From assembly GCA_025331445.1 (NCBI GenBank), contig JAIWNE010000100.1, positions 1 through 64,000 of the forward strand: a DNA stretch of 64,000 nt, given 5' to 3'. This document shows, one piece after another, positions 10,403 through 22,726 of this stretch. The DNA comes from Blakeslea trispora (Eukaryota; Mucoromycota; Mucoromycetes; Mucorales; Choanephoraceae). Below the pieces are notes generated by a model, which ran no database searches, had not been told where the DNA came from, and was given only the letters and a program-made list of their open reading frames with translations. The first letter of the stretch is position 1; every line of letters starts with the position of its first letter. The position numbers and the translations under genes were made by a program.

Positions 10403-12792
10403 ATGCATGTATTTTCTACGCTAAACAGTCCTCGTACAAAGGCTTTGAGTGTCAGTGTGTTCTTTAGTGCTATTTTGGTCACTCTCTATAAAACCAAACA
10501 GTTCTATCTCAAACAAAAAGACACCAAACAAGACCTCGCTAAGCTCTTTCCTATTGTGGATTTCTCACAGAAAGTAGGCGTCAACAAGGAGTTTAGAAAA
10601 CAGCTAAGTGCGATTGCTGCTATCTTGTTTCCTCATTGGCATACAAAAGAAGCCGCTTTGCTAGTACTTCATTCTATCTTTTTGATACTTAGAACCTATC
10701 TAAGTGTTGTTGTTGCCAGGTTGGATGGCCGTATTGTGAGAGATTTGGTAATGAAAAAAAAAAAAAAGAGAGCAATGAAAGAAAGTTATTGATTGGGTAA
10801 AAACTTAGGTGAAAGGAAATGGTAGACAGTTTCTTGTAGGATTAGGGTATTGGTTTGCTATTGCCATTCCTGCCACTTATACCAACAGCATGGTAAAGAA
10901 CTGAAATCATCAACAGACAAGAGACTAAGTAGCTTCAATAGATTCGATATCTACAATCAAAACTCTCCATAGGCTTTAGAACTCGATTGACGAAATACAT
11001 CCATGATCTCTATCTAGACCATGCAAAGACCTTCTACAAGGCCATCAATTTAGACAACCGAATTCAAGGTGGTGCAGATCAGTTTATTACAACAGATGTA
11101 GCCAAATTCTGTGACACACTTTCCTCTCTGTATTCCAACCTGGCCAAACCTATTCTAGATACTGTCATCTTTAACTATCAACTCACCAAATCCATCGGCT
11201 TTACAGGCATGATAGGCTTGATGATCAACTATGCTATCACTGCTCGATTATTACGTGCTGTCACTCCTTCCTTTGGTAAACTGGCTGCCATAGAAGCTCA
11301 ACTGGAAGGTGATTTTAGAGCTGCTCATGCACGACTGATCACAAATGCGGAAGAGATTGGTTTTTACAATGGGTCCGAGTTGGAACATTCCATTCTGAAC
11401 AAGGCCTATCTCAAGTTGATCAAACACATCAATTCAATCTACAAGACACGTATCAGCTACAACATGTTTGAAGACTTTTTGATCAAATATGCTTGGAGTG
11501 CATTTGGTTTGATTATGTGTGCCGTGCCTGTCTTTGCTCCTGAATGGGCAGTGGCGGCCTACCAGACAAATTCAGTAGAAGACGAACAAGTAGGTGTGAG
11601 AACAAAGGCCTTCATTACCAATAAACGGTTGATGATGTCCTTGGCAGATGCAGGTGGTCGAATGATGTATTCATACAAGGAACTGGCTGAATTGGCTGGC
11701 TATACCTCGCGTGTCTATAGTCTGCTGTCTGTCTTACATGCCCTTCATGACAATCAATTCGATGGTCCTCAAAAGCCAAAGCAGTTTACCCTGACTCATA
11801 TTCATGGTCAATTGATACTGGATAGTGAAAAAGGAATCGTGTTTGATCATGTGCCTATCGTCACACCTGCTCCTGGTCAGGAACGTATAGGCGATATCTT
11901 GGTCAACAATCTGAGTATTCATGTACAACCCGGAGAACATTTGCTGATCACTGGTCCCAATGGTGTTGGTAAAACAGCAGTTGCACGTGTCATTGCTTCT
12001 TTGTGGCCTGTATTTGGTAAGGGCAAGAAACAGGTTTTTATTTTGATGATAGTCTGAACTAAGCCATGTATTTGTTTGACGGATAAGAGGGAAAATTGAC
12101 AAGACCAAAAGATCGTGACATTTTCTATATTCCTCAGCGACCTTACCTCAGTCTCGGTAGCTTAAGAGACCAGTAAGTCAAGAAAAGATTTCTGAAAGAT
12201 TGAGAAATAAGCTCAACAAAGACAATAGAGTCATTTATCCTCATACATATGAACAGATGAAGGCATCAGGACGTACAGATCAAGAATTGATGGAAATCCT
12301 CAAGGTTGTTCATCTCGCCTATATTCCTGATCGAGAAGGTGGTTGGGAAACTGAAAAAGAATGGAAGGATGTATTTAGTGGCGGTGAAAAACAACGGATT
12401 GGTATGGCACGATTGTTCTATCATCATCCTAAATTTGCTGTATTGGATGAATGTACCAGCGCAGTCTCTACTGATGTGGAGGGGCTCATGTACTCTCATG
12501 CTAAAGATATGGGCATCAGTAAGTTATACATATCACCTTTTGTTCATTCTATTAATTCTTTTGATAAGCACTTTTGACTATTTCACATCGTCCTGCACTT
12601 TTCAAATACCATCGCTTCTTGCTTCGTTTGACTGGCAATCAAGGTCAATGGGAATGGGAAACAATTGGTACACGCGAACAACTTCAATCAGTAGAAAAAG
12701 AGTTATCTATGCTCCAAACTCAAGTAGATCAAGTAGATGCATTGAAAGCACGATTAACTGAGATTGATACCGAATTAAGTCTGCGATTGTAA
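10403..12792 (+). CDS. Peroxisomal fatty-acyl ABC half-transporter (ABCD/PXA family)
   Basis: Six exons: 10403-10747, 10809-10892, 10942-12016, 12088-12172, 12229-12518, 12569-12792; 700 aa. Imports long-chain fatty acids or acyl-CoA into peroxisomes for beta-oxidation, working as a dimer of half-transporters. The N-terminal membrane domain contains [40 protein letters not shown], the ABCD-specific stretch. The ATPase part has Walker [10 protein letters not shown], signature [13 protein letters not shown], Walker [13 protein letters not shown], and H-loop TISHR. A C-terminal coiled coil ([20 protein letters not shown]) follows, as in other ABCD proteins. The exon 3/4 junction (donor 12017, acceptor ending 12087) was chosen because it gives the family-like VFEGKLTRP. 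PXA1 versus PXA2 orthology is not decided. Confidence 0.92.
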
Positions 12793-13955
12793 AAAAGTAG
12801 TCACATAAATTTTTTTTTTCTTTAATTTCAATTTCACTATAAATTTACAATTGATTTCTCTCTCTTTTTACGTGTTTTTCTTTTTGTTTTTTTACTACTT
12901 TATTGGTAAATTTAAACAAGGAAAAAAAAGGTATGTATTTCTCTCTTATTTACTAGAGTAAGAGTAAAAAGGGGTGTTGATGACAACAATTCCGTATTGC
13001 TATAACACTTATTTTGGCCACCGTTTTGGTGGGCCGGGTGTGATGATAGTTTTACATATAGTCATAGTTACACTGAGCCCCTTTATTTACTTTTTCTCGC
13101 TTTATAACTTATGAATATGCACATGAATTCTTACATTTTTTTTGCTTTTCATAGATATCTGGATCTTTGCTCTGTCTTTGACGTGATTTAGCTCTCTTTT
13201 TTTTTCTTCTTTGTCTTGAATAAAATAAACATTGTTTTTCGCAAAATCAAGTTTTTTATATTGTCATTAAGCTTTAGTGATGTATTCATTTTTATCCAAC
13301 AAGGAAATCTATCCTTTTTAGTGGCTTTTTACCTATATTTAAGCTTTGTTCTCGAGAGAAAGAGAAAAGCAAAGGAATTACATCTCTAATTCAGCATAGC
13401 CTTCAAAAAGCATGTTTAAAGATCTACATTTCGTCTCGTTCAGTATGAATAGTATGACCATACATACAAGTGAGATATAGTATTGCTCAGTAAAAGCTAA
13501 AGTTGGAGCAAGAGAAATCAAGCTGGCATTTATCTGGTTTACTTTTTTGTACATGTTAGACTCAAACGGAAGAGCTCAAGAGGTTGATGGAGTTTGTCGT
13601 ACTTGTCTAGAAACACATAAAAGCTTAAACAATAATAGCAGGAGAATCTTTTCCAAGATATGTATATTACATTGTGTCCCCCCCCCCCCCTGTTAGGTAT
13701 AGTATGCAAAGTTATCAATGCAAAGAATAACAAGCCACATAAACTTTTCCACCAAGTCCCCCAGACATCATGTCCCCCAAAGGATAAACTTTGCCCGATG
13801 ACAGGAAATTATTGTGTTTGAGGACTGCATTTAAAAATAAAAAAATAAAAAAATAAAAAAATAAAAAAATAAAAAAATAAAAAAATAAAAAAATAAAAAA
13901 ATAAAAAAATAAAAAAAGAAAAAAAAACTTTGATTGATCTTCTTCTACTTTAAGT
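12793..13955. other. Intergenic: ABCD 3' side and FEN1 promoter
   Basis: 1.16 kb A/T-rich, without coding signs. It ends in the (TA7) tandem array described separately. A C run lies at about 13678-13690. Small ORFs here show no family features. Confidence 0.45.
13838..13917. repeat. Tandem array of ten 8-bp units, T followed by seven A
   Basis: Ten uninterrupted copies of TAAAAAAA, with T at 13838, 13846 and every 8 bp to 13910. The last unit ends 38 bp before the FEN1 ATG, so the array sits in the proximal promoter or 5' UTR. Repeated A-tracts are known to exclude nucleosomes; the period is 8 bp, not the helical 10.5. Confidence 0.95.
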
Positions 13956-15339
13956 ATGGGTATTCACGGCTTAACTAAATTGATATCAGAGCATGCACCT
14001 GCAGCCATCAGAAGTCATGAAATCAAAAGCTATTTCGGCCGAAAAGTAGCCATCGACGCGTCTATGAGTATCTATCAATTCATGATTGCCGTACGTCAAC
14101 AAGACGGTCAACTCTTGCAGAATGAAGAAGGTGAAACCACCAGTCATTTGATGGGTATGTTTTATCGTACAGTGCGTATGGTCGATCATGGCATCAAACC
14201 TGTCTTTGTCTTTGACGGTAAGCCACCTACTCTCAAATCGGGTGAACTTGCAAAGCGTAAGGCTCGTAAAGAAGAAGCAAAGAACAACCTGGAAGAGGCA
14301 ACTGAAGTGGGTAATGCGGAAGACATCAATCGTTTTGCAAAGCGTACTGTCAAAGTGACTCAAGTGCATAACGACGAATGCAAGCAGCTGTTGCGCTTGA
14401 TGGGTATTCCTTATGTGGAGGCACCTTGTGAAGCAGAAGCACAATGCGCAGAGTTGGCCAAATCAGGAAAAGTATACGCAGCAGCTTCAGAAGATATGGA
14501 TACATTGACTTTCAGAGCTCCTATTTTGTTACGTCATTTGACATTTTCAGAAGCCAGAAAGATGCCTATTGATGAAGTCAATCTGGAAAAGGTTTTAGAG
14601 GGTTTAGGGTTAGAGATGAGCGAGGTAAGAAAAGAAAAATTTATGTTGATAGAAACACAGACTTAGAGTTACTTGTTGTTAGTTTATCGATCTCTGTATT
14701 TTGCTCGGTTGCGATTATACTCAATCTATCAAAGGAGTCGGTCCAAAGAGTGCTTATAACTTGATTAAAGAACACAAATCAATTGATGAAGCCCTTAAGC
14801 ATTTAACACCAAAGTTAAAAGAGAACATACCTGAAGATTGGAATTATGCTGAAGCACGTGAATTGTTTGTAAAGCCTGAAGTAACACCAGGATTGGATAT
14901 AGATGTGAGTAAAAGAAACATGGTTTTCTCTCAACAAGCAATGACTCACTATTCTCTTAAAGATCACTTGGAATGAACCTGATGTAGAGGCTGTGGTTGA
15001 ATTTATGGTGAAAAAGAAAGGATTTGCGTAAGTATAAAAGTCATTTGGTTCATATAGTCTTTTTTTTGCTTATGTCTCAACTGCCTATTAGAGAGGATCG
15101 TATCAGAAAGGGTTGTGAGAAATTGGCTAAAAACCTAAAGAAAGCAACTCAAACTCGCGTTCAAGACTTTTTCAAGGTGACTTCCTCTAACGCTGTTCCC
15201 AAAAAGGTAACATTGGAAAAGAAAAGAATTTTTGGGGGTTCTTTGAACTGATAGATATTATTAGGTTGATAATAAGCGACCTGCTAAAGATACTCCAGCA
15301 AAGAAGGGTGCTGCATCAAAGAGAGGAAGAAAGAAGTAA
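13956..15339 (+). CDS. FEN1: Flap endonuclease 1
   Basis: Five exons: 13956-14624, 14683-14904, 14963-15027, 15092-15206, 15265-15339; 381 aa, the normal family length. Removes 5' flaps in Okazaki-fragment maturation and long-patch base-excision repair, bound to PCNA. It starts [10 protein letters not shown], as it must because the N-terminus enters the active site. Metal ligands are visible in [30 protein letters not shown] and LGCDYTQSI, followed by the helix-hairpin-helix KGVGPKSAY. The tail has a canonical PCNA-binding PIP box, QTRVQDFF, and ends in a Lys/Arg-rich segment. It is convergent with the M28-like gene, 125 bp between stops. Confidence 0.97.
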
Positions 15340-15464
15340 AGATTATGATCCAATCTTTTTACTTTATTGTATATTTGCTATGGCTCTTTCAATGGGGCCC
15401 TTTTTTTTTTTTTTGAAAATAATAAATGCTACTATTAAAAAGAAGAAGGATAAACTTGTTATTT

Positions 15465-18073
15465 CTAAAAGAGTTCAATGTCATCCAACAAATCATGACT
15501 TTTCTCACAATGACCCTTAGTAAGAATAGATTTAGCATTGTGCAGGATATGAACTAAAACTTGTTCAGTTTGAATCATCGCCTCGGTGTCACTAGAGTCT
15601 ATCGATTCCATTAAGCTGGGAAAGACTTGAGATTCTCCAGTTTTTGCCAAAGGACCAAAAATAGCATGCTTGTACCAAGGTCGATGAGTCAAAAGCCCTT
15701 GATTGTTTACAAAGTTTCTTTCAAACTCTATTAGGCGGCTGTTTAGTTTTTGAATCTTTTGATGTAGCTTCTTCTTGTGATGGCTCAAATTATCTGCTTG
15801 ATCTATCTTGTGCTTCAGTTGTCGAGCCTTACGGTTAAACTTGGCAGCAGCTCTTTGAAGCTTAGTTAAGGCATGATAGAGCGATGGTAAGTCTTGATCA
15901 ATTGAGGATTTAAGGCCAGTTTGATTGTAGAGAACGTGTTCTAGATGCTTTGTTATAGCAAGCGAATAGTCTACAGGGTTTAGAGATAATATTCTTTCAT
16001 CTGATAAACGCATCGTCAACAAAGCCCATATCTTGACAAGTGTTTGATGATACTCAAATGTTGGGTCACCAAATCGTTCCATCCATGAGACACTAAGATT
16101 TAGACATGTTAAGAAACTCTTGTGTTTTTCCTATTTTTTTCTTAGAAAACAACCTGTCAAATGCACTATGTGCAACATCATAATTTTCACCAGAAAAGGA
16201 CATGGAAAGGGAGGAAATACCAGTAAACTGATAAAAGGCAATTGCGTCTTGCCTAGTACCAATTGGCTGAGCTAAAGGCAAAGTAAAGTTTTTCCCTGAT
16301 TTATGATCTACCCATGCGTCATAAACAGATTGACTCGTCTGTGGATCAATGATGGTAGATGTTATCTCTTTCAAAAGAGAATAGAGCATAGGTGAAGATT
16401 GAGCAGAGAAATGTGGACCGGTAACAGCAGCATGGCTAACATCCAGATAGGCAACACCGTGTTCTTTTAGCAAATCGAAATGATCCTCCACCCATTCAGT
16501 AGAGCCTACATTACCGTATTCGGTAGCATCCCAACTTGCAAACAGAATTGAACGCCTAGGTCTCCATCCTTTCTCAAGCAAAATACCAAATATCCGAGCA
16601 AGTTCAAGCTAAATCAAAGTTATTGATTTGAATGGGAATTATATTCGACATCATGTGAGCCTTACCAGAATAGCTGATCCTGAAGATGGATCTGCAGCAC
16701 TTTGGCCCCATGCATCTCGGTGTGTACCTTTTTAAAGCAAGTTGAACTTTATCATGTGCAAATTCTTTTTTTTTCTGTATTCTTTACCAACAATGATATA
16801 TTGATCCGGCTCTTCAATTCCGGGAATAGTGGCAAACACATTATGAATAGGGGTTTTTGCCATTTTGTTTATATTCACTAGATTGATGAGGGCTTCACTT
16901 GGACCAGTGTAATAACCTACTTGTTGTGACCCTCCAGTCCACAATGCATTCGTGTAACCTAGGCCTTGAGTTGTACAAAGTAAGGGAAGCGCATCGGACC
17001 ATGAAATAGGAAGCGAAGGAATGCTTGGTATAGTCGAGTTTTGAGCTAAACTTGAGTTTACTGTAGACGCGATTCCGGGTGAGAATGGATCGCCTGGGTA
17101 ATAATGAACATAGGCAGCTGATTCACGATGCACTAGGGTAGGAAAGTCTGTATCTGCTGGATCAGTATAAACCAGGGCTCCAATGCATCCAAACTGTTCA
17201 GCATGATGTATCTTGATAGATCCTGGTACCTGACCATGTCTCATTAAAGCAATGCTGCCTTTCAAAGTTATGTTTGGCTGAGACGAAATCCACACAAAAT
17301 CTTCTAGGCGACCATAATTGACATAAACTACTGGGCCTGTTACATTGCCATCTGCAGAATAAGCTTATTTTTAAAGAAAAAATAGAGATAGGTATGAGAT
17401 AATGGACCTGATAGAAATCTTGTTCTTTAAAATGTTACCATGAAAGGTAGGTAATACATCATGCTCTGTTTCTTTTAGCGTAGCATTATACAATAAATCA
17501 TGTGATCCATTTACTACTGCTAATCTGCGTTCTAACGGATAATTAAGAAAGGGATGATAGGTTTCGATAGATGCATTACTCAATCCAAATCCAGTCAACT
17601 GTTCTCTTGTCCATTCTGCCAAACGAAATGCTTCACCTGTTCCAGCAAGCTGTGAATTTTCTGAATAGTAGACAAACATGTTTCGAATAGATTGTGATGA
17701 AGGGAGTTCTTTTACTAGATCATAAGGGCTTGTTGCTGAAAGCGAAATGTTGGCTTCTTCTATAGAATGCAATATTAGCCAGACAGTTCATTTTTCATTT
17801 TCTTTTCTATATACCAATTTGTCCATTTTCAAAGGTAAAAAGAGACCTTACGCCAAACATAAAGACCAAGGTCAGAAAGATAGAACTGAAGCAAACGCGA
17901 AGAGTGCTGGGCCTCTGCCTAACTTTGTGATACTGACACTGGTGATAAGAATTGTCTAATCTATCAGGACGGACCCAAGCGGAAGTTTCATTTGTGGATA
18001 GACCGGAGCATGCTTGATATCCTTTTTGACCCAATGGCTGTAAGAATTCATTCACTTGCTTTCTGTCACTCAT
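15465..18073 (-). CDS. M28/PA-domain protein, glutamate carboxypeptidase II / transferrin-receptor-like, probably inactive
   Basis: Six exons: 18073-17815, 17759-17439, 17351-16788, 16727-16666, 16608-16154, 16092-15465; 762 aa (GCPII about 750). The order is cytosolic tail, one signal-anchor helix (FSSIFLTLVFMFGV), protease-associated domain (DGNVTGPVVYVNYGRLEDF onward), M28 zinc-peptidase domain, and a helical TfR-type dimerisation domain. Zn-site residues H384 (THRDAW), D394 (AADPSSG), E432 and H549 remain. The catalytic-base Glu is Thr431 (WDATEYG instead of WDAEEFG), and the Asp zinc ligand position (GCPII D453) is Ser460. It is therefore probably a non-enzymatic trafficking or adaptor protein, like the transferrin receptor or yeast Tre1/Tre2, though a weak altered enzyme is possible. 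All splice phases close. Confidence 0.88.
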
Positions 18074-19180
18074 TATCAAAAGAAGAGAGAAAGGGCTATT
18101 GATGATAAACGACTTCAAAAACAAGAAAAGTACATTTTATACAGAATAAAAAGGTTTCGTCTATTTGCTATTAATTAAAAGTGAACTCTAAATAGAACAG
18201 ATGGAAAACAAACAGAAAATAGCTTTTGGAAGGTGGCATGATGTAAACAAACGATGCTTAATGTGATGAATACTGAGTCTAAAATCAGTAGACTAGACAG
18301 ACAAAGAATACGCCTTGAGGCTTTAACAAAAAAAAATAGAAAAAGAACAGATCAGCCATATCGATCCAATGGTTCAAATGCTATCTCCACTATATAAATG
18401 GTCTCTTCTTTGGTAAGGCGTCTTGTACTTCTTGTCAATATTGAGATGGTAAACGATTAAATGAAACTATTTTGTGTTGCAAAAGCCCTTTCATTTTTTA
18501 TGCAACTGTGTAAGGTCATACAAAATGATGCCTAATGGAAAATTCTATGCAGAGAGAAAAAAAAAAACCTTGTTGTCATCGAGAACAGCCGTTCCTGTCA
18601 ATCATTTCTAACAGAATAAACTTTTACTTTATCGAATTTTTGCAAGTACAATCTAGATCGTGATTTTCGAGAAAATAGAAAAATGGCTTCTAGTCAGAAA
18701 CTTAGAATGAATAAATGAGCTTTGTTACTGAATTCAACATTTCTTTATTAAGATTTGTAGATAGATATAGGTTGTACATCGGTTCATTACTAGTTTCCTT
18801 ATCAAGACAATTAGTATTGTGGTATAGAAATACCATCTAGATTATATTATTGCCTGGCAACTCAGTTTTTCAGGTATCATTTTGATAGCTTATATTTTAT
18901 GATTAATTCAAAAAGCAATTGTCAGTTAGAGCAAAGAGTATTATCTCAAAAAATAAAGTCATTGAATTGTTTATGCTGATTTTTTTTTAAATGTAGCTGC
19001 TTTTTAATACTATTGTTCTTTCATGCTTTAATTATTATTGGAAAAATCATAAGGTCGATGTCATCATTTTTATCCTCAATAAGAAATCTACTTTCAGCAT
19101 TTTCAAGAAAGAAGCTTTATCCTTTTTTTTTCTTCTTCTATTTATTAAAGTTTTTCTTTTTCTTTTGTTTCAACTTACCA
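18074..19180. other. Intergenic between M28-like gene and small gene
   Basis: 1.1 kb, A/T-rich, containing the promoter of the M28-like gene near 18074-18300. I see no coding frame, RNA gene or repeat of note. Confidence 0.4.
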
Positions 19181-19514
19181 ATGAATAGAGGCACACTTGT
19201 TTTGTAAGTTAATGCGTGTATACACACCCACACAATATTGATGACTTTGGTTAGAGATATTGATGAGGCTGAATATCTTTTGGATCAACTTGGTGCACCT
19301 GATAAAGATGAAGACAAACTAGTCACCAAGTTAAGAAATAGATTAAGACTGTTTTTGCAGGAGATTCGAGAGGGTGCTGAAGGTAAGTTGATTACTCTAA
19401 AAAAAAAGATAATTTCTGTTAGAGAATACGACACGAGCAATTTAATGAAAATTCGCATCTAGGCGCAGGCAAGAGAGATTAACTGACCATTCAGCACGTT
19501 TTCTGCCTCTTTGA
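19181..19514 (+). CDS. Small acidic protein, about 63 aa (unrecognised)
   Basis: Proposed exons 19181-19203, 19255-19382, 19474-19514. The central exon encodes DIDEAEYLLDQLGAPDKDED and KLRNRLRLFLQEIREGAE, an amphipathic, coding-like helical sequence with no A/T-run bias. It is bounded by good splice signals (GTAAGT donors on both upstream exons). The first exon adds MNRGTLVL in phase. The last exon is uncertain: AG at 19473 gives ERLTDHSARFLPL, while AG at 19463 or 19468 gives a shorter end. Translation could instead begin at ATG 19241 in the same frame. I do not recognise the family. Confidence 0.4.
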
Positions 19515-20989
19515 TATGTCCTTTTGGTCCAGGTACATGTCAAATGCATAAACTATAAAAAAGAATCTAGATTCAGGGTCTTTTATTTTTTAGATTTTAG
19601 ATAATAAATAATGTCGATTTCCATCTTTTTACTTTGTCTTCTTTCTGTGTGTGTGTATATCTCATATACAGCGGCACAAGGTTATGTTTCGGACACTTCT
19701 TTAAATAATAAAGACCGCATACAAGATATGTGAATTCATAGTGATCCTTACCATGCATATCCACACCTGAGCTCATCAAACTTTTGTCAAAGAATCTTTA
19801 ACATGTCTACTTTTAGATTATACAAATAGTTTCTTTTGCTTGATATTTGGTATGGCCGTCTTCGGGATCAATAACAGCCTGGCATCTATCACGAGTAGCA
19901 GCAACAGTGTGACATTTAGCGCCATTTTTTTGGGAGATAAATGTTATGTCTTTCTTGGCTTGAAGATCCAAGAGCCATAGATGAAAGTAATCAGTTACAG
20001 TTTGGAACTTTGTACCTAAAACTAAACCGATAACTTTGTTGCTTAAGGTTTCTTATACTAGTTGAGTCCTTTTGTACTTTACATGTAACGAATAGGCTTC
20101 TTTGCCGCTGGTCCTTCTTTTTCTTCAAGCCATGTTCCTCCTCCACATTTTGCTTCTGGTAGCTACTCTGTCCACGATGTTTTAACAGTATCATTCGCTA
20201 TAACTGGCTCCAATACAGCCAATATATCAAACAAGGTACAAACCAAAAACGATAAATCTAACGAACTTCGAAGAGCAAAAAGCCAAGAACCAAAAAAAAA
20301 GAATCAATTATCAAATGCTGTTTGTAAAACGTGCAGAGAAACAGACTATGCTCACTTCTCAAGTGGCAAACATAGAGTTCATAAGCCTAGCAAGTTAAAG
20401 AGATCTAAAGACTTTACCAGAACTTCCGTGATCAAGGCAAATTCGAACAATGTTTGCAAGTTTGAAGATTTTATTAAAAAAACGACAGGAAGTTGTTGTA
20501 CATACCACTCAAGTAGTCTATGCTGACGCCATGCTTGCTAGTGTCATTCTTTTCAGGCTGGTCTATGAAAGGCTTCTCTTCCTTCAGCTCGCTTTTATCA
20601 TCCTGTAGTTCAGGCTTATTTCCCCCCCCCTTTTCATTCAAGATATTATTATGCTCTTTGTCTTTCTCTTCCAAACTACCATCAGGCTCTTCCTTCTCAT
20701 AACCTTCCTTTAGTTCAATCATCGCATCTTCGGCCAACCACCATGGTTGATGCAGTGATGTTATAATCCCATCTTTGTTGTCTTATCATCGACTTCACAC
20801 TAATAATAATCTCGGGTGCGGCCTCACCATCATTATAGCGTGTAGAAATTTCGCTCATGCCATAGTCAATATCCATCTTTTTGCTCTCTCTTATTTTATG
20901 ATTCAATTTTCTCTAATTTATACAATGTTTCTCTATATTTATACAATGTTTTTCTCTTGTCTTGCCCAATAACGATCTCTTACTCGTTC
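19515..20989. other. Decayed coding-like region
   Basis: 1.5 kb with pieces of protein-like sequence on both strands but no intact gene model. Minus-strand pieces include TVAATRDRCQAVIDPEDGHT near 19850-19920. An acidic Lys/Glu-rich frame at about 20474-20737 is preceded, one frameshift away, by MDIDYGMSEISTRYNDGEAA (20879 down). The plus-strand frame 20089-20526 is listed separately. Mixed strands and broken frames suggest old transposon or pseudogene debris. Confidence 0.35.
20089..20526 (+). pseudogene. Open frame with zinc-knuckle-like motif, probable mobile-element relic
   Basis: A 145-codon frame between stops, with no ATG at its beginning. It could be an exon after the AG at 20094. 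It encodes a Ser/Pro-rich start, a Lys/Arg-rich middle and CKTCRETDYAHFSSGKH followed by a basic segment ending KFEDFIKKTTG. The C-x2-C...H pattern resembles degenerate zinc-knuckle tails common in fungal transposon proteins; that link is my inference. No start and no intact partner domain are visible. Confidence 0.3.
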
Positions 20990-22726
20990 TTAATTGCTGA
21001 AAAATACAATAAAAGAAATGACTAATAAGCTTGTACAAATTACATCTATAATAGCAGTCCTAATATAATAATAGAGGAGTAAGTAACAATGTTCAAGTCT
21101 TCTCTAAAGCAAAACTTACAGATAGGGCAAGACGTAATTATCTGGATCATATTTGTATTTCCAAAATGTCAAGGTCATAGATTTTCCCATTTTAAGAGCA
21201 GAAAAAGTCTAAAAATATATAGTATGGTTATTATTATTTTTTGACAAAATATACACATATATAACTTTACACAAATCATGGCCACAATAAAATAAGTAAC
21301 AACAAAGGTCAATGTAAAGTCAAGATGGCCAATATCCAATGCCCAAACAATTATGAGAAACAAAAGTTGAATAGGTACATTCATCAACAAGAGAGTTCGT
21401 TCCACTAACTTGAATTGTTCCTGGGCACCACGATGAAGAGAAGTACTGATACGTGAAGCATAAATGGATCCTAAATTACCAGCAAGTCCTATATATATAT
21501 TTACATTAGTTTTTCATATCTTTTTTTTTTGTATAAGAAACATTACCACACAAGATAGGTGTCAACATGGCTAATCCTTTAAACTTTTCTACATAACGTT
21601 CAAGCACCAACCCAGCACCACTTGAGATCAACATGGCAAAGATGATAGGGGACCAACCTGAAAACAGCAAATCCTTGACATGATGGTTCTTCCATACAGA
21701 AAGACCAAAGAATGGAATAGACATAAACATACCCAACAATAACCAAGTACTCAGGCTTGTTTCTATTTAAAAAAGTAAGATTCATATCTATTTTTCTTCT
21801 CCTTTTTCTTTCTCTTACCCATTCGAATCAATAAAAGGTTGGCGCACTCTGCTAAAACACCAAGTGTCACAACATCACCTAATGAAGATGCCATTGGACA
21901 AGCAATATTATCTAAAAAAAAAAATATTTAGATAAATAGGAGATGAACTGCTTTTTTTTTTTACCTGGATCAATTTTCAAGATACGACTGATGATAATCA
22001 AGATACACATAAACAATCCGAGTACAAAACTAGAGACAGAAGCCGATACCATTGAACTAGCAATCACCAAGATACTTTCACTCACAGTAGCTGTTTGGTC
22101 CGGATGAAGAACAGTCCCGAGAAAGACGCTGAACAGGCCAGCAATCGAACCTGAAATCAACGCCTGTACCTGAATCAATGCCATATTTCCCCACACAAGA
22201 GCATTCCGAGTAGCAGGATGATCAAGATCGCCCAGGTTGGCCGAAGTTGAAAAACGAGCCGCTAAATTCATTTCGAGATTACCTTTAAGATTCAGTAGGA
22301 CAGGTACAAGAATAAATAACTCTGACACTTGTGTAAATACTTTCCAATGCTTTGTCCAATGGTTGTAAGCTTATCATTCATGTAGTCTTTGTCGAAATAA
22401 AAACTTACTTGATATATATCCATCATCCAACCTGCAAATATTAAGCCTATCACACAAATGACAAGTGAAGGAAGTGCCTGAAAATTAAATTAGATTTTCT
22501 TATTATTAGTGTGAAACATTCTCTATTTTACTTGAGAAGCAAGTTGACTCTTTTTAGAAGAGTGACGGTCTTCTTCTGGTATTTGTTGAGGTGCTCGAAA
22601 ATGAATAAAAGAAGTGTTGGAACCCGATCGGGCATGTCGAGTAGGTCTTTTGGGTACTTTGAGATGATCTCCAGTTGTTGAAAGTTCTATGTCTTCAGTC
22701 TGTACATGCTGACAATTGGGTGGCAT
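20990..22726 (-). CDS. SLC41/MgtE-type magnesium transporter
   Basis: Eight exons: 22726-22532, 22477-22409, 22349-21965, 21911-21819, 21762-21547, 21488-21271, 21208-21120, 21059-20990; 444 aa. A eukaryotic divalent-cation (Mg2+) channel or exchanger built of two MgtE-like repeats. Each repeat is recognisable: first FILVPVLLNLKGNLEMNLAA, ARFSTSANLGDL and DPDNIACPMASSLGDVVTLG; second LTPILCGLAGNLGSIYASRI and DPDNYVLPYLTAIIDV. The Asp/Asn in the DPDN segments line the Mg2+ path in this family. The N-terminal about 65 residues are cytosolic and Ser/Arg-rich. The short exon 2 and the last exon were placed by phase and conservation; a direct read at exon 7 would stop right after PYL and drop the final helix. 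Confidence 0.9.

Noticed and set aside
13986..14444. 152-codon minus frame over FEN1 exon 1
   Set aside because: Antisense shadow; Cys/Phe/His-rich and without motifs.
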